DNA of 64,000 nt from Axinella damicornis (GCA_963931865.1 OZ007509.1:11159625-11223624), one strand, 5' to 3'. Shown: positions 32,251-44,298, counted from the first letter of the stretch. The notes: generated by a model from the sequence alone, not told the origin. Translations and numbers: made by a program.

Positions 32251-34190
32251 GTCGAGCAATATACGTATTAGGTATTTTAAGGCATTTACTCAACACGGAT
32301 CATCGCTGTTATCAAACCTATTCACAAGAGTGGTGAAAAACTGGATCCTAGCAACTACCGAGACATTACCCTCCTCAGTGTCATGGGCAAGATTTTTACT
32401 GCCATCATAAGGGTCAGACTGCTAGATTGGGCTGAAACAACAAATGTTATAAATGAAACACAGTTTGGCTTTTGATATGGCCGAAGAACGACTGATCCAA
32501 TATTAATTTTATCCTTAACTCAGTCATCCAGTTCTACAGGAAGAAAGCCAAATTTTTAACCTTTATTTGCCTGCTTTGTGGATTTCAAGAAAGCTTTTGA
32601 TTCAATAAGTCATGATGCTCTATGGACCAAGCTAGCATCGCTGGGAGTTAGCAATATGATACTCACCCTGCTTCAAAGTATGTATGCAAACGCCATATCA
32701 GTAGTTCAGCTGGGAACTGAGGTCTCCTCTCACTTCCCATGTAGAAAAAGGGTGCGTCAAGGGTGTAACCTCAGTCCCCTACTGTTCAATTTGTTTATAG
32801 CTGATTTGGAACAGCACCTAGAAGCAGTTGAGGCTGGAGGTGTCGATCTCATTCATTCTAATTTCTAAGTTACGACTCCTACTCTTTGCAGATGACCTGG
32901 TTCTTCTTTCTGAATCTCCTGAGGCACTCCAGGCTTCCATAAACAGCCTGTCCAAGTACTGCCTAAAATGGAGCCTCCAAGTAAATTTAACGAAAACCAA
33001 CGTTGTCTGCTTCTCACGGCAAAGAACAACCAGTTACAATGTCCCACACGTTCCATTTGAGTGGATCACCCATTACCATTGCATCAGAATACAAATACCT
33101 GGTGTCCTCATGTCAGCAAATGGGTCTCTGAAGCCAGTCATTTCGATCTTGGCATCCCAGGCTAATAAGGCCACCTTCTCCTTGATAAAAACTTCAATGC
33201 ACCTCGGTCATCCTAAACCAACAACACTACTCTACCTATTTGATACATTAGTACGCCCCATTACAGAATATGGATGTGAAGTCTGGGCCTCTGACAAAGC
33301 AGAGGAAATGGAAAAAGTTCATAAACGGTTCTGTAAGTTTGCTCTTGGGCTGCCAACGTCTGCTTGCAATGCAGCAGTATATGGAGATCTTGGTAGGTGT
33401 CCCTTGGAGAATAGAAGAAAGATTGCTATGGTGAAGTATTGGTTACGTATTTCAACACACTGGGACATCCCTCCATTATTGTAGGAAGCGTACCAACTAA
33501 ATATTTCTGAGCAGCCCAGTCAGTGGGCACAGGCAGTCAAGACAGTGCTCGACAAAGCAGGGTTTTCCCATATCTGGAACAACCCAGACAGTATTCCACA
33601 TGACCTATTCATTGAAAAGCTTACGCAAAGACTTTGGGACCAATATCAACAGCAATGGTTAAGTGATCTGGCAACATCCAGAAAATTGTGAACATACCGT
33701 TTGTTCAAAACAAGGCTTGAATTTGAACCGTACCTCAACCTCCTACGACATATTCGTATCCAACTGGCTAGACTACAGTCTAGTTCCCACTCACTAAGGA
33801 TTGAAACGGGCCAATACTCCCTCCCTAAACCTACTCCACTGGAGGAACGTCTCTGTCCAAGGTGTAGTGGAATTGAGGATGAAACCCATTTTCTGATCAC
33901 TTGCCGGTTGTGGCGGGGTTATTACAGAGACAAACTATTTAACTGCTGCAGATCCCCCAACAGTTCATTTCCCCACATGAGCTCTATTGACAAGCTAATA
34001 TTTATTTTGCACTCAAAGAATGTTCGTATCATCTGGCTCACAGGTGTGTTTGTGTACCATAGTTTCATGGGAAAAACGTAAACTTTCACTTTCACAATAA
34101 TATTGTGTATTTGTATATGTATTCATCTGTACTCTTGACATATGGGTCCCCCTGGCCTTCCATTGTCATTAAAATTTATATATATATAAT
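32250..34190 (+). pseudogene. LINE reverse transcriptase relic with zinc-knuckle tail
   Basis: RT motifs in order: NYRDITLLSVMGKIF, FVDFKKAFDSISHDALW (catalytic Asp), RQGCNLSPLLFNLFIADLE, LLLFADDLVLLSES (DD), then LVRPITEYGCEVWAS and a C-terminal RLCPRCSGIEDETHFLITC knuckle. At least five stops or frameshifts are present (for example near 32475, 32560, 32867, 33485 and 33690). The 3' end is GTCATTAAAATTTATATAT, a TA-repeat tail shared with the copy ending at 39670. Endonuclease sequence is missing, so it is 5'-truncated. Confidence 0.8.
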
Positions 34191-34417
34191 AAGACAACAG
34201 TTTATAAGGAATGATTCAAGTTGATTAGAATTTTTGAGTTTTCTAACTATGACTGTTGGGCCTTCTGGCCATTATCTGTCATTTAAATGTGATGAAATTT
34301 ACGGCTATAGTTCCGATTGTCCTACTAAAAAATGCACTGCCAGAATACTGACAAGCATGTTTGCATGGAGAATCTTCTATGCTGGTAGATTGTGGCTACC
34401 TAGCCAAACGATGATCA

Positions 34418-34833
34418 GCGAACGCTGCATTCGCCGACCGCACGTTTGTCGTTGGCAGGCGAGCTAAACTGCACTACAGAGACAATGCTGTAACGGTCTG
34501 CGAACGCAGCGTTCGCAAACGTTCGGTCTGCGAACGCAATTGCAACGTTCGAAAACGTTCGGTCTGCGTTCGCAAACGCGTGTTTGCGAACGCTGCGTTC
34601 GCGAACGTTCGGTCTGCAAATACTACGTTCGCGCATTCTTCGGTCTGCGTTAGCGAATTGTTCGGTCTGCGAACGCAGCGTTCGCAAACGTTCGGTCTGC
34701 AACGCAGCGTTAGGTCTGCGAACGCGGTCTGCGAACGCGGTCTGCGAACGCGGTCTGCGAACGCGGTCTGCGAACGCTGCGTTCGCGAACGTTCGGTCTG
34801 CAAAGCCTGCATTCGCGAATTCTTCGGTGTTCG
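34418..34833. repeat. Palindromic ~30-bp satellite, left block
   Basis: Units are built from GTTCGGTCTGCGAACGC, GCGTTCGCAAAC and GCGAACGCTGCGTTCGC. The last is a palindrome. A short run of GCGAACGCGGTCT units occurs at about 34715-34775. The block continues on the far side of a LINE at 36489-37552. Open frames on both strands (RTLRSQTERL, SANAAFANVR) are by-products. Confidence 0.9.
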
Positions 34834-36488
34834 TTTTTTATTTATTTATTTATATTAAAATTTATGCAATAAGACATTGCAAAGGACATAGCTACAGTAG
34901 CCACAGGCTAACTTAAGTATACCCAACGAAACTATTGCAATACAAACAATTAGTAAGAGAAAACTTAAATGCTGACGGAGTACATGCATGCGTAATATTG
35001 CCAGGTAGTTTATTCCATAAAGCACAAGTGTGAGGGACAAATGAATGTAAAAACGAACTAGTGCGAGCAAATGGTTGATGAAAGACTAACTTAGATGCAG
35101 ACCTTAGTGTAGTGGCTCTGGGTACAAACACACCGTAAGGAAAATATACATGGTCATGAACTATTTTATACATTGTACACAGATTTAGGTATATATACTT
35201 CCTACGATCCTCAAGGTTAGGGATGTTGAAAAGGTTGAGCAATTCCTCATATCCTAAGTCGCACCGCTTTGAGCACATTTGTAGTGCAAACTTCTGCACT
35301 CGTTCCAGTTGTTGGATGTCTCTTTGCAAGTAAGGGTTCCAGACTTGGCTAGCATATTCGGTATGAGGCCTCACCAAAGTAAGGTACAGTTGGAACAGAC
35401 TTTGTGAATCCATGTTCATATAGAATCGTCTGTATAGCATACCAATCAGCTTCTTGGCTTTAATGCAGATGTTGTTAATGTGGTCTGACCAGCATAGAGT
35501 GGATGTGAGGTGTAGGCCCAGGTACTTATAGGAATAGACTCTCTCTAGTGTCGAGGAACCAATCACCATGGTAGGAGGATGAGATGGATATTTCTTCCTG
35601 GAGATGAGCATGTATTTACATTTCGAGGTGTTGAAAGAGAGATGGTTTGTAGTCACCCAATTGTTCAAGGTGTCAATGTCTTTCTGCAGGTGTGCTGATA
35701 GCACATAGTGTATGTGGTGTTCTAGGACCTTACTCAAGGTTGACAACAACGAAATTGGTCGGTAATTGAAGGGTTTGCATGGTTGTTCGATTTGGGAACC
35801 GGGACAACATTCGCTAGTTTCCACACAGGGAAAGCAAGCCGAATTGATAGACTTGTTGAAGAGAGTCGTTACTGATGGAGCTATACTAGAGGCAACTGTT
35901 TTCAACATCCTGGCTGAAATTCCGTCTGGACCATTAGCCTTGGTTGTGTCAAGCCTGTTTAAGAGCCACTCCACCTCTTCGACTGTGCACAAGAAATCTT
36001 CAGGGCACTCAACCATTGGATGTAACTCGTCAAGGATTGAGAAGTCGAGGGGAGGCTGGGAGTGGTTGAAACATTTTCCAAAGAACGTGTTCAGCATACT
36101 AGCTTTTTCAGTACCACTAGAAGCTATTGACCCGTCACAGGAAAGTTCGGGTATGGATGAAGTTTTCTTTGTCAGAAATTTGAACGCCTTCCAGAACCTC
36201 TTCTTGTCATATGGCCTGAGACTCTGTGTTGAAGTACCATTGGGACTTTCATGGGTTGCATGAGGTACAATTTGACATAACAAAAAGGGGGACAAACAGT
36301 CAAAAAGCCTTTTATACAAAAACGAGTGGGTACAAAAATAATCTACATTAAAATCTCCAATAAGTACAAAACTATTAATAACTTCCGGACTTTGGCTCTG
36401 TAATACAGTGGAAAGAGACTCAAAAACTTCAGTGCCAGAAGAAGAAGGACGATAAAACAGGCTGATACAAAACTTGCCATTACTATTA
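34834..36488 (-). mobile_element. CR1-group LINE deletion derivative inside the satellite
   Basis: It is a minus-strand LINE, 5'-truncated at 36488, with an A-rich 3' tail (AATAAATAAATAAAAAA on the minus strand, 34834-34860). It lies in the middle of the palindromic satellite; both junctions carry GCGAATTxTTCGG, possibly the target duplication. Two large internal pieces are missing, yet the reading frame is preserved. Confidence 0.8.
34913..36488 (-). CDS. 524-codon LINE-derived ORF lacking the RT palm
   Basis: The frame enters from the satellite and is LINE-derived from about 36488. It has NGKFCISLFYRPSSSGTEVF and LIGDFNVDYF (endonuclease part), then jumps from VPHATHESPNGTST to LRPYDKKRFWKAFKFL, omitting the end of the endonuclease. 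It has NYRPISLLSTLSKVLEHHI, then jumps from LSAHL to QKDIDTLNNWVTTNHLSF, omitting motif A and the DD motif. The thumb and C-terminal region follows intact (YSYKYLGLHLTS, RPHTEYASQVWNPY) to the stop at 34913. Without the palm it cannot polymerise DNA. Two independent large in-frame deletions without any stop is unusual for a dead LINE. No ATG was evident near the LINE-derived start. Confidence 0.65.
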
Positions 36489-37552
36489 CTGCGAATTGTT
36501 CGGTCTGCGAACGCAAACGTTCGGTCTGCGAACGCAAACGTTCGGTCTGCGAACGCAGCGTTCGCAAACATTCGGTCTGCGAACTCAGCGTTCACAAACG
36601 TTCGGTCTGCGTTCGCAAACGTGTTTGGGAACGCTGCTTTCGCGAACGTTCGGTCTGCGTTCGCGAATTCTTCGTTCTGCGTTCGCGAATTGTTCGGTCT
36701 GCGAACGCAGCGTTCGTAAACGTTCGGTCTGCAACGCAGCGTTAGCAAACGTTCGGTCTGCGAATGCAGTGTTCGCAAACGTTCGGTCTGCGTTCGCAAA
36801 CGTGTTTGCGAACGCAGCGTTCGCAAACGTTCGGTCTGCGAACTGAGCGTTCACAAACGTTCGGTCTGCGTTCGCAAACGTGTTTGCGAACGCGCGTTCG
36901 CGAACGGTTCGGTCTGCGTTCGCGCGAATTCTTCGTTCTGCGTTCGCGAATTGTTCGGTCTGCGAACGCAGCGTTCGTAAACGTTCGGTCTGCAACGCAG
37001 CGTGAGCAAACGTTCGGTCCGCGAACGCAGTATTCGCAAACGTTCGGTCTGCGTTCGCAAACGTGTTTGTGAACGCAGCGTTCGCAAACGTTCGGTCTGC
37101 GAACTCAGCGTTCACAAACGTTCGGTCTGCGTCGCAAACGTGTTTGCGAACGCTGCGTTCGCGAACGTTCGGTCTGCGTTCGCGAATTCTTCGTTCTGCG
37201 TTCACGAATTGTTCGGTCTGCGAACGCAGCGTTCGCAAACGTTCGGTCTGCAACGCAGAGTTAGCAAACGTTCGGTCTGCAAACGCAGCGTTCGCAAACG
37301 TTCGGTCTGCAACGCAGCGTTAGCAAACGTTCGGTCTGCGTTCGCAAACATGTTTGCGAACGCTGCGTTCGCGAACGTTCGGTCTGCATTCGCGCCGGTC
37401 TGCGTTCGCGAATTGTTCGGTCTGCGAACGCAGAGTTCGCAAACTTTCGGTCTGCGAACGCGGTCTGCGAACGCGGTCTGCGAACGCAGCGTTCACAAAC
37501 GTTCGGTCTGCGAACGCCGCGTTCACAAACGTTCGGTCTGCGTTCGCGGTCT
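36489..37552. repeat. Palindromic ~30-bp satellite, right block
   Basis: About 35 units of the same satellite as 34418-34833 lie here. A higher-order period of about 230-260 bp can be followed by the recurring GCGAATTCTTCGTTCTGCG and AACGTGTTTGxGAACGC segments. Unit order and orientation vary, so it is a complex satellite rather than a simple tandem array. Confidence 0.9.
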
Positions 37553-37563
37553 GCATACTCGAA

Positions 37564-38176
37564 CTCATACAAAGGGCGCATCGAGCCGCCGAAGGCGGCG
37601 AGAGGGCATGCAACTTCCTATAGCGCACCTATAGACGGTATAGTGCTGAGTGTCACTAAAAATAACGTTTCCGGTTAAGCACGTGAAATTTCGTGCACGG
37701 TTCGGTTACGGACGTTCAACGGAACTTATTCCTTGGGCAAGGAAGATGAGTGCTACCGATGTCGGTACAGAAACGCCTTCCAAGCGATCTCTAGCCCAAG
37801 TACTTCTTCTAGTCCGGGTAGCTCTCCTACCAGTGTAGCAGGCCAAAATTCGGAGAAAGTATCGCCGGATGCAAACAACACTCGCCGCTTTCGACAACAG
37901 CACAACGGCTGTTGCGTAAGTTGGAGGGAGGGAATGATAGCATCGAAAGGAGCTCACGCTAGGTAGCTAGGTTCTTGTCAAAGACGCTACAGACGGAATA
38001 TCAGCCATCTCGATCGTAAGTACAAAAAGTGACCGCATAAGGGGCGCGCGTCTATGGTTCACGTGCTTATACAGAATTCTATATTTAGTAACACTCAGCA
38101 TTTTGCCGTCTATGTACGTTGCATGCCCTCTCGCCGCCTTCGGCGGCTCGATGCGCCCTTGCTCATACTTAGAGAT
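37564..38176. mobile_element. TIR element with 11-bp flanking repeat, 613 bp
   Basis: The arms share AGGGCGCATCGAGCCGCC, GAAGGCGGCGAGAGGGCATG and GTGCTGAGTGT-like sequence inverted over about 100 bp. It is flanked by GCATACTCGAA at 37553-37563 and 38177-38187, a direct repeat compatible with a MULE-like 9-11-bp TSD. The right-hand copy is the start of the adjoining LINE, so the element landed within that LINE. No coding capacity was recognised (an ORF near 37.73-37.97 kb has no domain). Confidence 0.8.
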
Positions 38177-39670
38177 GCATACTCGAAAGCAGATGCACGG
38201 GTGCTGCTAAGTCATGGAACTACGGAGGCCTTCACATGTAATAAAGGAGTTAGACAAGGCTGCCCCCTAAGCCCAATCCTGTTTACGTTATACACAGCTG
38301 ATTTGATGAGAGAATTGCACCAGCAGGACGGCTTGAAAGCAGACAGGTACCAGGATTAATGTTTGCAGACGACCTGGCTCTACTGGCCGATACCCCAGAG
38401 AAACTACAGTCTGCATTGAATGTGCTCCACATGTACTGTGAGAAATGGGAACTTACAGTTAACATGAAGAAAACAAAGATTCTAGTATTTGGACAAGTAG
38501 GGAAAACATCTGCGACCTGGTACTACAATGACAACCCTCTAGAACAAGTTACATCATATCGGTACTTGGGAATCATCTTTCACCAGAATGGAATGTTTAA
38601 TGAAGCTACTGAGGCGTTGAGCAAGAGTGCATTGAAAGTTATGAATATGATATTTGTTATGTCTAGGGAATGTGGAGGGTTTTCGTGTGACACTCTACGC
38701 TCACTGTTTACTGCACTGGTGCAACCAGTATTGGAATATGGAAGTGAAATCTGGGGTCTGAGAGAATTCCTTATAATGGAAAGGACAGTGCTCAAATATT
38801 GTAAGAAAATGCTGGGGCTGCCTTTCACGGCAACAAACAATGCAGTGTATGGAGAGACTGGACGACTCCCACTCTGGATTAGAACACAGTATCGTGTCAT
38901 GAAGTTCTGCATGGAATAGATTGCATGGAGAAGTGCCTAGCTTGGTAAAGGAAGCCCTAACAGTATCCAAGCAATTGCAAACATCCTGGGCCAGTGGTGT
39001 ACGGCGTCTGCTACAGACCTATGGGGTTGTGGACATAGGGAGCTCTCTGCACCTTATCCAAAAGGATACATTTGTGTGTAAATGGTATGCCGATCTTTGG
39101 AACGATGAAAGGACAGTTGGGGGAAACAAGCTGCGCACCTATCGAACATTCAAATTCAATTTTGGATGGGAGGATTACTTGTCTGTGGTGACAAATAGAA
39201 GACATCGAATTGCTATGTGTAGACTGAGAGTGAGCTGCCACAACCTAAGGATAGAAACTGGGAGATATAAAAGACCTCAAATTCCAGCAGAGCGACAAAT
39301 ATGTCTATACTGTAACAGTGGAATGGTGGACGACGAGAAACATTTTATAACAGGCTGCAGGATCACACAGGGCTACAGAGATATTTTGTACAAAGCTGCT
39401 TCAAAAGACAACCCTGCTTTTCTAGAATTATCAGAACAAGAGAAGATGTTATTTATGTTCACCACCACCAACACCACAACGTTATTCGGAAGCTAGCTTG
39501 GTTTATATCAGAATGCTTTTCGTGCAGAATGTGTATACCGGCATATAAATCCTTCATTTTTGTCATTTAGTCCTTATACTTGTCTGTCATCTTTATATAT
39601 ATGTAGCTACTGACTGATGGGCCACCTTGGGCCTCTACAAGTCATTAAAATTCATCACATTATATATAAT
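38177..39670 (+). pseudogene. 5'-truncated LINE reverse transcriptase relic
   Basis: The plus frames read AYSKADARVLL, GVRQGCPLSPILFTLYTADL, a frame break, MFADDLALLADTPEKLQSAL (DD active site), VTSYRYLGIIF, LVQPVLEYGSEIWGL, then after another break LRIETGRYKRPQIPAERQIC and CLYCNSGMVDDEKHFITGC. It is the same lineage as 32250-34190, sharing the zinc knuckle and the 3' end (GTCATTAAAATTCATCACAT with a TA tail). The region upstream of the RT fingers is lost. Confidence 0.8.
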
Positions 39671-41800
39671 TTGGGCGTTTTTAGGTGCATTTTGGTAACG
39701 GTAAACAGGAAAGAACCGGTTAAGGACAGTCATAATTATTACTGGATTGTTTATCGGAAACAATTACGTCACCATGCTGCAACTACTATAATATATTCAT
39801 GTACATTTGTTTATATCATGGGTACCAGCTACTCTAGATGCAATGTTATCTCACTGATAATGCAGCATTCTTCTGTGGTTGTTTTGCTCCATCTTGACTT
39901 CTATGAGTCTGTGAGCTTACCTTAACTGCTGAGTTGTAGTGCATGAACTAATCTGATAGGAGGGGTAATTGAACTTCTGGATGTGTAGGATTCAGACTAT
40001 TGGTTTTGCTATAATATACATTTGCATCACCCCACTCTTGGTGCAGTGTGTGGTGTAACCTATAGCTTCAATATTGCTCCGCCATCCACACTCACTTTGG
40101 TTATAAAAATCATTTAGGGCCTGCATGGAACTGCATGGAAGGCTGAAACTAATCCTCATTAACTTTTACCGAATCCACTTTTCCTTGTGGGCTCTACTTA
40201 GCCTCGTTCCCAGGCTCCTCCCCATTTTTTGTCGCATACTGTACAATAAAGGGCACATGCAGCTCGAGGGTATAGTAAAGCAATAATAATTATTATGGTC
40301 GAGATCTATAGGCTCTTTATACAATGGACGATTTTGAAATTAAGTCCAAATAGTTGGTTTCACTACATGTATACTAGTTCTAAAGCTACGAGAAGAAGAC
40401 AACCACTCTACAAAGGGCAAAACACCTGAATTTATATTGTCATCTGTTTCTATTGGCCATTATTTAATTTGAATACTAAATGGGGGTTTGAAGGTGTGGC
40501 TTCATCATACTGGTGAATGATCGAGTGCTGGGAAATGATCGAGAAGCTGGTGGCTGCCATTCAATGAGAGCCACAGTTGCCCAGCTGTGAGTTATTCCCT
40601 TCTCTGGTGGTTATTTTTTGGTGGACCTGATAAGTAAACTTTTGCCGGATATTCAGAAGACCTGAACACTATGTATTTATGCTCTTCCAAACTTTGGGGC
40701 ATGCAGAATTGTTGCTGAATTTTTCTTTGGAGTTGACTTGTTATGTATCATGGTAGTGTTCTTCAGCCTGTAGCCCACCATTGTACCTTTATCCAATTTC
40801 CTTAACTGCCGACACAGCTAGCTAGCTACTAGTATATCCAGCAGAGCAAGTGAACACAGCCGCTGCTAGCTCACCCAGCTCATTATGAGGGTGACACCCT
40901 CAATTTGCAGTGGTCATGCACCTTCTCACCCTAGCTCCTAGTACATGTTATCCCTAGGAGTATTTATATCTACACCACCACATTTTGGAGCAATTATGTA
41001 TAGTGATGTCTTCAATAATGCATGTGATAAAATGTGCTAATCAGAGACAATATTGTCTATAAGAGTGCATGATGACATCAGCGATGATTGTCATCATGCG
41101 CTATATCGCTCTTGAGGGTACACATGCAAGGAAAATGGTCATTTCATTAAATTATAACTATATGACTGCATTTATTACCCTCCTTAAATTTGGAATGTCT
41201 GACAAGCCATTCCACTGATGAAGGGAGATGACAGCTGTGGCCTCCCTCGCTGAGTGTCAGTGAGTCCGGCATAATTAATTACTCTGACACACCAACAACC
41301 TTATCTGGTAGTAGCTAGCAGTACATAATTATGATCACACAACCCAAGTGCTCAGGTCAGATTGGAGCGGATGGTGCTACTTCTGATTCATCTGCTCCCA
41401 TTTTCATCTACTCTTGTTTAATAATTATCGAAATTGTGCCATTTTGCCTAAAACAATACAGTTCATTATAAATATACAAGTAATAAAAAAAACAAGATGT
41501 ATACAGAGGGATAGCAGAATGGAGGAAACAAGGTTGGCATACAACAGTTCAGTATTCAACTCCCCTACCGACATACATTTTTCAGAACACATCTACGAAG
41601 GTATAGACGTAGGGGGGTTAAACTGTCTTCCCCATAGGCCTACTGGCCTAACTGTACATATATGGCACAGAACTACTTTATACAAAACGTTATTAATACT
41701 GATGGAGTCAGAAATTATACAGTATAACAGTAACTGCAATGTTGATTCACCTTTTCATGACATCTTTTACACCAACCAAAAATTATGGATACGGAAAGGT
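39671..41800. other. Spacer with a solo TAGCCTCG end
   Basis: No gene recognised in 2.1 kb. At 40199 there is a left terminus of the TAGCCTCG family followed by CTCCCCATTTTTTGTCGCAT. That subfamily recurs at 54496 and 56647. A 131-codon ORF at 41414-41809 has no known motif. Confidence 0.4.
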
Positions 41801-41802
41801 CA

Positions 41803-43188
41803 TTTGTAATTCCCAGGATTGTGGTATGAAAATGTCCATGCTCTTATCAATTGAATCCCACCAATCAAATCTGACAGGTCAATTGCAGGTTTCTTGTTAG
41901 TGATTGGCGGGACTATAGGTGGTAGAGTCAGCTCCTCTTCCACCTCTTCCTCTTCATATCTGAGTAGATTGCTGGTTGATCCCGCTCTTGAGGATGTTGC
42001 TGTGCTGGAGATGTACGACCTTGCATGCATGGGGTCCCCCCAGTCTGACTGTGAACGACTCACTGACCTCATGTAGCTCTTTCCATGGTTTTCCCTCCCC
42101 AGTTTATTCTTGTGATCTCTCGACCTGCTAACTTGGCATGAAGATCCAACACTTGTCAGAGATCCTTGCTGTGAGGAAGAGAGGTGTCCATTCCTACCAG
42201 ATCTACCATTCAAGCCACTACCATCTCCTGGTTCTGAGTCTATTCCGCTACTCGTATTCCTGTGTCCATACGAAGTGGGATCAGACTGAAATGCCCACTT
42301 CCCAGATCCAGCCCCAGGGCCACTCTCATTGGAGCTAGTGCCACCTTCCATACCATGGTGAGCTCCATTCACCAACTTCCGATTTCTGGAGTTCCTTGCC
42401 CCTAGATGATCCCTTCCACTTGAGACAAACACACCACTACCATCACTACCTTCGGGTAATCCATCAATACCATCCCTGAACTTTCCTCCCCTCGAACGTC
42501 TACCTTCAGCTCTTCCTCCAATAGCAGTATCATCAGACATCTCCCCTAGTCCTCCAGGCCCAGACTGACTCGTTTGAGATCTCCTCCTGGAGAGGTCTGC
42601 ATTACTTGATCCTTCCTAAGTGTCTTTCGACCCTCCAAAGCCACTCTTAGAATTAGCACCATCACCTCGTCCAGACTTTAGGCCAATTCTATCCCCCATG
42701 TCACTACTTCTGTCCTCAATCCCAGATTGAATCTGACCTAATGGGGATCTATTTTGACCGGAATGATGTTTATTTTCCACTCCCTTTATCACTGCCTTCA
42801 TCCTCACTGTCCATTTGTGAATGTTATACGCTTCTTCCGTTTCTTTTCCATTGAGTCCACACCACCTTTCCATTCAAAAGGGTCTCTGGAAGTTTGCTTC
42901 CTCAAACTTGATCTTTTTTTGTGTTGTGCGATATATTTGAAGTCAGTGAATCTGCTGAGAGACTTTTGAACTCTTCCTCGTCACCGGCTGATCTATGCTT
43001 GGTAGATTTTCTGTTTTTGAGCACTTTTGCAGCATCCCCTTTGCCTGTGTACCAGAGTCCTTCACGAATTAGTCTGGCAAGCTCTTCATCGCAAGGGAAG
43101 GGATTCAGCCCATACCAGTGGTCTCGGCAGTGTGGACAATGAAACTTGGGAATTACAACTTCTCCTGCATTCCAGTCTGGCCGTTGTC
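41803..43188 (-). pseudogene. Damaged host-like gene, unrecognised product
   Basis: On the minus strand a splice acceptor (AATAG) is followed by GQRPDWNAGEVVIPKFHCP and HCRDHWYGLNPFPCDEELA, a CxxC-bearing segment with the look of a real conserved exon. The frame then shifts at an A7 run (about 42914-42920) into LRKQTSRDPFEWKGGVDSME. It shifts again near a SEDEGSDKGSG stretch, and continues as a Ser/Gly-rich low-complexity region broken by a TAG at 42616-42618. The final part, from 42540 to 41803, is open for 246 codons, ending LIGGIQLIRAWTFSYHNPG. The successive lesions suggest a pseudogene. Sequencing errors in the A run, or unrecognised introns, are alternatives. I do not recognise the family. 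Confidence 0.45.
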
Positions 43189-43606
43189 CCTATTTGATGC
43201 AGGTTGTTGGGGGTTAGGATTATGAATGGTGGATTATTGTTAATGCTGGATAGTTAAAAGCAGGATCAGAGTTATAAGGAGAGGAGCGGCCAACTACGGT
43301 AACAGCTGTAGTCTCCACAACCTACCATTGCCTGTGGATATAATATTATGGCTCAATCTTTTTTTTTGTAGGTCCTATATTAACACGAACTGCACGTGTG
43401 GCTTCTCTTATCAGGAGCCCATAACAATAAGGAGCTGCTGACTTATAATCTGTCAAACATCAGCAACCTAACCTTACCCTTATATGGAAATAACAAGAGC
43501 CAGCCTTCCTGTAGCTAGCATGAATAGGTGTTGGCCCACCCCGCTGTGAATAACACTAAATATAGGTGTGACCACAGTATATGGTCAACAACAAGCACCA
43601 TTATAC

Positions 43607-43978
43607 TAGCCTCGTTCCCAGTCCCACGCCCAGCTTTTCGTTGCTTGCAGTATGGTAAAGCGGGGAGGGCCTGGTACATTACCTCACGTGAGCATGACGT
43701 AATCGACAAATGGCAAAATTTTCAGAACGAGGATGCTACGTTTTGTGTGTTATTCAACTACCTACACTTTCAACGCTTGGTGAGTACGATAGTCGCCCCC
43801 CGCTAGCTAGATACGTGTGGTGTGTTACCTTGTTCTTCTTGCTGTTCTGAGACACACTTCGGTCTTTCTACCCCTTTCTACGCTTGACGTCACTCACGTG
43901 AGGAAATGTATCAGGCCCTCCCCGCTTTACCGTACTGCAAGCAACAAAAAGCTGGGCGTGTGACTGGTAACGAGGCTA
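43607..43978. mobile_element. TAGCCTCG-family element, 372 bp, exact 9-bp TSD
   Basis: It starts TAGCCTCGTTCCCAGTCCCA and ends in GGTAACGAGGCTA. The arms match for about 80 bp (CCCAGCTTTTxGTTGCTTGC, GTAAAGCGGGGAGGGCCTG). The TSD CCATTATAC is exact at 43598-43606 and 43979-43987. Confidence 0.9.
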
Positions 43979-43981
43979 CCA

Positions 43982-44298
43982 TTATACCAGACTTGTACTC
44001 GTAGTTGGACGCTCCTTCTCGTCGTGGGATCCTGTGTTATGCAACATAATTATTCCACAGTTGCCGTGGTTACATGGACCACCACCACAAAGAGAACCAT
44101 ATAGCCTGCCCATCCAACTTTCAGTCCAGCCACAAGGTGAATCATCTTCTTGACACAAAGTTATCTTAGAACAAGATCACACATTCATAATATATGTACC
44201 TTGCTGCTCTGCTTGGTGGAGGCGATGCAAGTCTTTGGACCTAAGAGCAAGGAGGGTCTTGATGGCCGCCATAGATAGACCAGATGGACCGTAGGGAC
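43982..44298 (-). CDS. Two terminal exons of a candidate host gene, Cys-rich C-terminus
   Basis: Exon one, 44200-44298, is bounded by a CTTCAG acceptor and an AAG|GTACAT donor. It encodes PYGPSGLSMAAIKTLLALRS and KDLHRLHQAEQQ. Exon two, to 43982 from about 44148, continues in phase: DDSPCGWTESWMGRLYGSLC, GGGPCNHGNCGIIML, and ends TTSTSLV at a TAA. The GPYGPSGLS start hints at the end of a collagen-like Gly-X-Y stretch, followed by a Cys-rich tail, but this is suggestive only. The stop codon lies inside the TSD of the adjacent element, so the insertion may have reshaped the C-terminus. Upstream exons were not found; the P-like element starts 550 bp further on. Confidence 0.4.

Noticed and set aside
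36489..37253. N-terminal extension of the LINE ORF into RTLRSQTERL repeats
   Set aside because: This part is satellite DNA read through, not LINE protein.
34418..37552. Regular short repeats resembling a CRISPR array
   Set aside because: Units overlap, vary in order and orientation, and have no unique spacers of constant length. The host is eukaryotic. It is a palindromic satellite.
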